Positions 6,397 to 9,231 of a stretch of DNA of 9,231 bases are shown piece after piece. Position 1 is the stretch's first letter; each line of letters starts with the position of its first letter. Below the pieces are notes generated by a model that saw nothing but the letters and a program-made list of their open reading frames with translations, had not been told where the DNA came from and searched no databases. The position numbers and the translations under genes are program-made. Source of the stretch: Candidatus Zixiibacteriota bacterium (GTDB taxonomy: Bacteria; Zixibacteria; MSB-5A5; CAIYYT01); assembly GCA_963205155.1 (NCBI GenBank), contig CAUJJY010000236.1, forward strand, positions 1-9,231. The letters run 5' to 3'.

Positions 6397-7104
6397 ATGT
6401 CTGAACGCGACAACAACCGCGATTTTCGCAACCGCATTCGCAACGATATCGATCTCGCCAGTTATATCGATGCCGCCGTCCTCAAAACCGAATCTTCCGC
6501 CGGCGATATCGAAAATATGTGCGCCGGATAAATTGAGTGTCATTACAAGGAAATGTTTGTTAATCCCAGTTGCACAGCCATGTGTGCGCGTCGACTGAAA
6601 GGATCAGGAGTCAGACTCGGCTCTGTCGCCGGGTTCCCGCTCGGCGCAACAACTACCGAAGTAAAGATCTTCGAGGGCCAGGAAGGCGAAAATCACGGCG
6701 CCGACGAAATCGACATGGTTGCCAATGTCGGCTCGATCAAATCGGGGAACTGGGCACTCTACGAGAAAGACGTTAGTGGCGTCCGCAATGCACTCTCACG
6801 CCAGACAACCCTGAAGGTAATTCTCGAATGCACGCTTCTCTCGCGTGAGGAAAAAATCACCGCCGCCACCATCGCCGCCGACTGCGGTGTCGATTTCGTC
6901 AAGACTTCAACTGGTATGTTCGGCCAGGCAACTGTCGAAGACGTCGCTCTGCTTTTCGAGACAGTCGGTAACCGAATCGCCGTCAAAGCTTCCGGCGGTA
7001 TCCGCACCTTGTCGCAGGCTCTGGCTATGATCGAAGCCGGTGCCTCGCGCATTGGCACATCTTCCGGGGTGGCAATCATCAGTGAACTTCGCAATCGCTC
7101 ATGA
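6397..7104 (+). pseudogene. deoC: deoC, deoxyribose-phosphate aldolase, interrupted by in-frame TAA at codon 45
   Basis: The locus encodes 2-deoxyribose-5-phosphate aldolase, which yields glyceraldehyde-3-phosphate and acetaldehyde in deoxynucleoside catabolism. Starting at ATG 6397, behind a good GAGG site, codons 20-30 read LASYIDAAVLK, the normal DeoC beginning (L.sYIDhTlLK). Translation reaches TAA at 6529-6531. The same frame then continues, with no insertion or deletion, as IECHYKEMFVNP and the rest of the enzyme to a TGA at 7104. Aligned by eye to the usual LCEEAKEYGFASVCVNP pattern, the stop replaces exactly one residue. Intact the protein would be 235 residues, a normal length. The downstream part shows no decay. 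Options are a recent nonsense mutation, a sequencing or assembly error, or read-through. TAA ends other genes here, so reassignment is unlikely. Confidence 0.85.
6553..7104 (+). CDS. deoC: Intact distal DeoC reading frame (catalytic part)
   Basis: This is the part of deoC after the premature stop that could be translated from an in-frame ATG (183 residues). It holds the whole active site: EIDMV with Asp106 (numbering from ATG 6397), Schiff-base Lys169 in FVKTSTG and Lys197 in AVKASGG, corresponding to E. coli Asp102, Lys167 and Lys201. The SRIGTSSG phosphate-binding segment near the end is also intact. A protein from here would lack the first helix and first barrel strand, so a functional TIM barrel is doubtful. 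AAGGA lies only 1-2 bases before ATG 6553, too close for efficient initiation. Its stop overlaps the next gene's start (ATGA at 7101), so any loss of translation here would also weaken coupled expression of the phosphorylase. Confidence 0.6.
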   Translation: MFVNPSCTAMCARRLKGSGVRLGSVAGFPLGATTTEVKIFEGQEGENHGADEIDMVANVGSIKSGNWALYEKDVSGVRNALSRQTTLKVILECTLLSREEKITAATIAADCGVDFVKTSTGMFGQATVEDVALLFETVGNRIAVKASGGIRTLSQALAMIEAGASRIGTSSGVAIISELRNRS

Positions 7105-8405
7105 AATCAATCTATGAGATAATCGCGGTAAAGCGCGATGGCCAAGAGCTTGACGCCTCTGAAATCAAGCGAATGGTCGATCTGTACACGTCGGGCAAGG
7201 TTGCAGACTATCAGATGTCTTCCCTCCTCATGGCGTCGTTCATCAATGGCCTAAATACATCGGAAACATCTGCTCTCACCCAGGCGATGCTCTCCTCCGG
7301 CAAAACAGTGCAGGTTAAGGGTCTTGATCGCCCGCTCATTGACAAGCACTCCACCGGCGGAGTCGGAGACAAGCTATCGCTGACGCTCTCTCCCCTGCTG
7401 GCTCAATGCGGCATCGCGGTCGGCATGTTTTCTGGGCGCGGTCTTGGACACACCGGAGGCACCCTCGACAAGCTTGAAGCAATACCAGGCATGCAGGTCT
7501 TTCATTCAACCGCGAATTTTGGGAAGCTTCTCAAGACACACCATTGGGCGATTACCGGCCAGACCGCACAGATTGCCCCTGCCGATAAGAAAGTCTATGC
7601 CCTGCGCGATGCCAGCGGAACTGTGGAGTCGATTCCCCTAATTGTTGCGAGCATCATGTCTAAGAAGCTGGCACTTAAGTCAGACGGCATCGTATTTGAC
7701 GTCAAGAGCGGATCCGGTGCTTTCATGAAATCAACTCGCCATGCACAGCAGCTGGCAAAGACCTTGCTCGATGTCTCAAATGAATACAAACTGCCGGCCC
7801 GTGCTCTGATCACAAACATGAATGAACCGACCGGCCGGATGATCGGTAACTACCTTGAAATCATGGAGACTGTTGAAGTCCTGCAAGGCTCCGGCCCGGC
7901 AGACACCATCGAACTAACGCTGGAATTGGGTGCTTCAATGCTTGCTGTTTCCGGTGTTGAGACGTCTCGCTCAACTGCGATGCGCTTGATGAAAACCGCA
8001 CTGCGTTCCGGCTCCGCTTACGAGTCCTGGTGCCGGTATATTTCTGCTTGTGGCGGTAACGTCAAAATATTTGAACACCCCGAACGAATGATGAAGCCGG
8101 CCCATAAGTCAATTGTAAATTCACCAAAATCCGGCTATATTAGCGCCATCGATACCGGTAGACTCGGTTTCCTCGCAGTTCGCTTGGGCGCCGGTCGTCA
8201 AAATGTCAGTGACAAGATCGACTACCTTGCGGGCATCGAAATGCTCGCGAAGCTGGGAGCCAAAGTCACCACCGGCGAGCCAATCACCGTAGGCTATGCG
8301 CGGTATAAGTCAAGATTGGCTGGATTCACCGCAGATTTCTTGGATTGTGTGACTATCAGCGATCAAATCCCCGGCCAGGAACGGCTGGTATTGAAGCGGT
8401 TATGA
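7101..8405 (+). CDS. pdp: Pyrimidine-nucleoside phosphorylase (thymidine phosphorylase family)
   Basis: Cytoplasmic dimeric enzyme that splits thymidine, deoxyuridine and possibly uridine with phosphate, giving the base and (deoxy)ribose-1-phosphate. The 434-residue length is standard. An N-terminal helical domain is followed by phosphate-binding KHSTGGVGDK (82-91) and the family signature SGRGLGHTGGTLDKLE (111-126). The pyrimidine-binding residues Arg169 (ALRD), Ser184 and Lys188 (ASIMSKK) correspond to E. coli thymidine phosphorylase Arg171, Ser186 and Lys190. The C-terminal domain is normal, with GYISAID, LGAGR and GEPI motifs. DeoA and the broader Pdp type cannot be separated safely by eye, so the broader name is used. 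Its ATG overlaps the deoC stop by four bases (ATGA), and it works in the same pathway as cdd and deoC. Confidence 0.92.
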   Translation: MKSIYEIIAVKRDGQELDASEIKRMVDLYTSGKVADYQMSSLLMASFINGLNTSETSALTQAMLSSGKTVQVKGLDRPLIDKHSTGGVGDKLSLTLSPLLAQCGIAVGMFSGRGLGHTGGTLDKLEAIPGMQVFHSTANFGKLLKTHHWAITGQTAQIAPADKKVYALRDASGTVESIPLIVASIMSKKLALKSDGIVFDVKSGSGAFMKSTRHAQQLAKTLLDVSNEYKLPARALITNMNEPTGRMIGNYLEIMETVEVLQGSGPADTIELTLELGASMLAVSGVETSRSTAMRLMKTALRSGSAYESWCRYISACGGNVKIFEHPERMMKPAHKSIVNSPKSGYISAIDTGRLGFLAVRLGAGRQNVSDKIDYLAGIEMLAKLGAKVTTGEPITVGYARYKSRLAGFTADFLDCVTISDQIPGQERLVLKRL

Positions 8406-8406
8406 T

Positions 8407-8592
8407 ATGGAGAAGAAAGGCAATCAGCGTCCTTACCTTGGTGTGATGTTTAAGTGCTGCAAAGTCTATAGCCGCATTTACATCAACAAGCAACAGACTG
8501 CATTTGTCGGTTGGTGCCCGAAATGCGCCCGTCAGATGCGAGTCAACATTTCACCGGACGGAAGTACTTCGCAATTTTTTGAAATGACATGA
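8407..8592 (+). CDS. Small cysteine-containing protein, possible zinc ribbon, function unknown
   Basis: 61-residue protein with a CC pair (Cys17-Cys18) and a WCPKC knuckle (Cys37, Cys40), which together could bind one zinc in a ribbon-like fold. Between them lies a stretch likely to form strands (VYSRIYINKQQTAFVGW), and a PDGSTSQFF tail follows. Short proteins with the pattern RPY-G--F-CC-VY-RIY and CP-C are familiar to me from other bacterial genomes, without an assigned function. That recollection is unverified. The gene begins one base after the phosphorylase stop, and its own stop overlaps the next ATG (ATGA at 8589), so it is very likely translated as part of the operon. No clear separate ribosome-binding site is seen. 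Its coupling to the M54 homologue suggests a shared role, but this is inference. Confidence 0.75.
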   Translation: MEKKGNQRPYLGVMFKCCKVYSRIYINKQQTAFVGWCPKCARQMRVNISPDGSTSQFFEMT

Positions 8593-9131
8593 AAAGATAT
8601 AGAGACAAAATTGTCATCGTCCCGCTTGGCGATGTGGATTATTTCCAGATCAACAAGCTGTCCACTGCCCTCTCCAGTCGATTTGGACACAGCGTCGACA
8701 TCCTGCAGGGTATCAAAGTGCCCAATGAAGCCTATGATGTCATCAAGGGCCAATATTTCTCGACGATGATCCTCCAAAAACTCGAGCTGCTTAAGGCGAG
8801 TGAAAAGGAAAAGATCCTCGGTATCATTGAGGACGATATCTACAGTACCCGCCATCATTCCTTGGTGAGCGATGCCGACGCCGTCGGCGGCACTGCCTTG
8901 GTCTCCCTGTTTCAACTCAAGCAGCAGTTTTACGGTCTCCCTGATGACGAGAAAATGATCTATCAGCGCCTGGTCAAAGAGGCAACCCGCGTCGTCGGCG
9001 CCCTTTTCTCAATCCCCTATTGTCGTAATCCGAAGTGCGTCATGTACAACTCCAGCGAGATGTTTGACATCGACCAGAAAACCGAAAAATTCTGCGACAT
9101 CTGTAAACGCACCTACATGAAAGTGATGTAG
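8589..9131 (+). CDS. Archaemetzincin (M54) homologue with the catalytic zinc motif lost
   Basis: 180-residue protein with the layout of archaemetzincins, metalloproteases defined by HExxHxxGxxHC-x4-CxM followed by CxxC. N-terminal IVIVPLGDVD, then AYDVIKGQY (48-56), KILGIIEDDIY (75-85), GTALVSLFQL (101-110) and VKEA (129-132) match family positions. The C-terminal structural zinc site is intact: Cys145-x4-Cys150, Met152, then Cys169-x2-Cys172. The catalytic helix, however, reads RVVGALFSIPYC (134-145). Its three histidines are Arg134, Ala138 and Tyr144, its catalytic glutamate is Val135 and the motif glycine is Ser141. Spacing to neighbouring motifs is unchanged, so these are substitutions and not a frameshift. 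Family knowledge predicts no peptidase activity. A binding or regulatory role is possible. It overlaps the small cysteine protein by four bases (ATGA). Confidence 0.82.
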   Translation: MKRYRDKIVIVPLGDVDYFQINKLSTALSSRFGHSVDILQGIKVPNEAYDVIKGQYFSTMILQKLELLKASEKEKILGIIEDDIYSTRHHSLVSDADAVGGTALVSLFQLKQQFYGLPDDEKMIYQRLVKEATRVVGALFSIPYCRNPKCVMYNSSEMFDIDQKTEKFCDICKRTYMKVM

Positions 9132-9132
9132 T

Positions 9133-9231
9133 ATGCTTACGGTAAACCAAGTACTCGATCAACTGCGTAACGACACATCCTTTATGGAGAATGTAACGCG
9201 TTGGCACGTTCAACCGCCGCGCGATGCTCAA
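9133..9231 (+). CDS. N-terminal fragment of a further operon gene, possibly a DEAD/DEAH helicase
   Basis: Open frame from ATG 9133 to the right edge, 33 codons, starting one base after the preceding stop. The visible sequence MLTVNQVLDQLRNDTSFMEN followed by VTRWHVQPPRDAQ has the pattern of a short helix, an aromatic-containing segment and PPRDA. This resembles the start of large superfamily 2 helicases of the YprA/MrfA-Hrq1 type, which often open with a similar -FL--L---p-f---V--w---PaReA- segment. No helicase motif lies within the window, so the assignment is tentative. The existence of a gene is well supported by spacing and by the open frame. Confidence 0.5.
   Translation, partial: MLTVNQVLDQLRNDTSFMENVTRWHVQPPRDAQ

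Noticed and set aside
6397..6531. A separate 44-residue small protein gene upstream of deoC
   Set aside because: Its sequence (LASYIDAAVLK and onward) is the N-terminus of DeoC in the same frame, so it is the front of an interrupted gene.
9040..9231. Minus-strand open frame at the right edge
   Set aside because: It is antisense to the well-supported end of the M54 homologue and to the following coupled start codon.

Overview
The window is bacterial: dense genes, short or overlapping gene junctions, Shine-Dalgarno sites, sigma70-like promoters and a rho-independent terminator. Two tandem exported S41 proteases, with a glycine-rich segment after the catalytic domain, recall bacteria of the FCB superphylum or related candidate phyla. 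That placement is a family-level impression, not a phylogeny, and the base composition is only moderately GC-rich.

Layout. (1) Positions 1-1114, minus strand: a two-gene unit made of a methylated-DNA--protein-cysteine methyltransferase (ogt type) followed by an M29-family aminopeptidase that runs off the left edge. (2) Positions 1115-1530: a divergent intergenic region with no convincing gene but plausible promoters facing both ways. (3) Positions 1531-3391: an exported S41 C-terminal-processing protease closed by a strong intrinsic terminator. (4) Positions 3453-9231: a second promoter drives what looks like one long plus-strand polycistron. It contains a paralogous S41 protease (TTG start), a SAM-dependent methyltransferase (probable CTG start), cytidine deaminase, deoxyribose-phosphate aldolase interrupted by an in-frame TAA, pyrimidine-nucleoside phosphorylase, a 61-aa cysteine-containing protein, an archaemetzincin (M54) homologue lacking the whole catalytic zinc motif, and the first 33 codons of a further gene, possibly a helicase.

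Function. Cytidine deaminase, pyrimidine-nucleoside phosphorylase and DeoC form a pyrimidine (deoxy)nucleoside salvage and catabolism route: deamination, phosphorolysis to base plus (deoxy)ribose-1-phosphate, then, after a phosphopentomutase not seen here, cleavage of deoxyribose-5-phosphate to glyceraldehyde-3-phosphate and acetaldehyde. The S41 proteins would act outside the cytoplasmic membrane. The last genes are translationally coupled to the nucleoside genes, but no metabolic link is evident.

Most notable observations: (a) the M54 homologue keeps its four structural-zinc cysteines and the surrounding fold motifs but has lost every catalytic HExxHxxGxxH residue without any frameshift; (b) deoC is complete and catalytically intact apart from one TAA at codon 45; (c) the methyltransferase appears to start at CTG.
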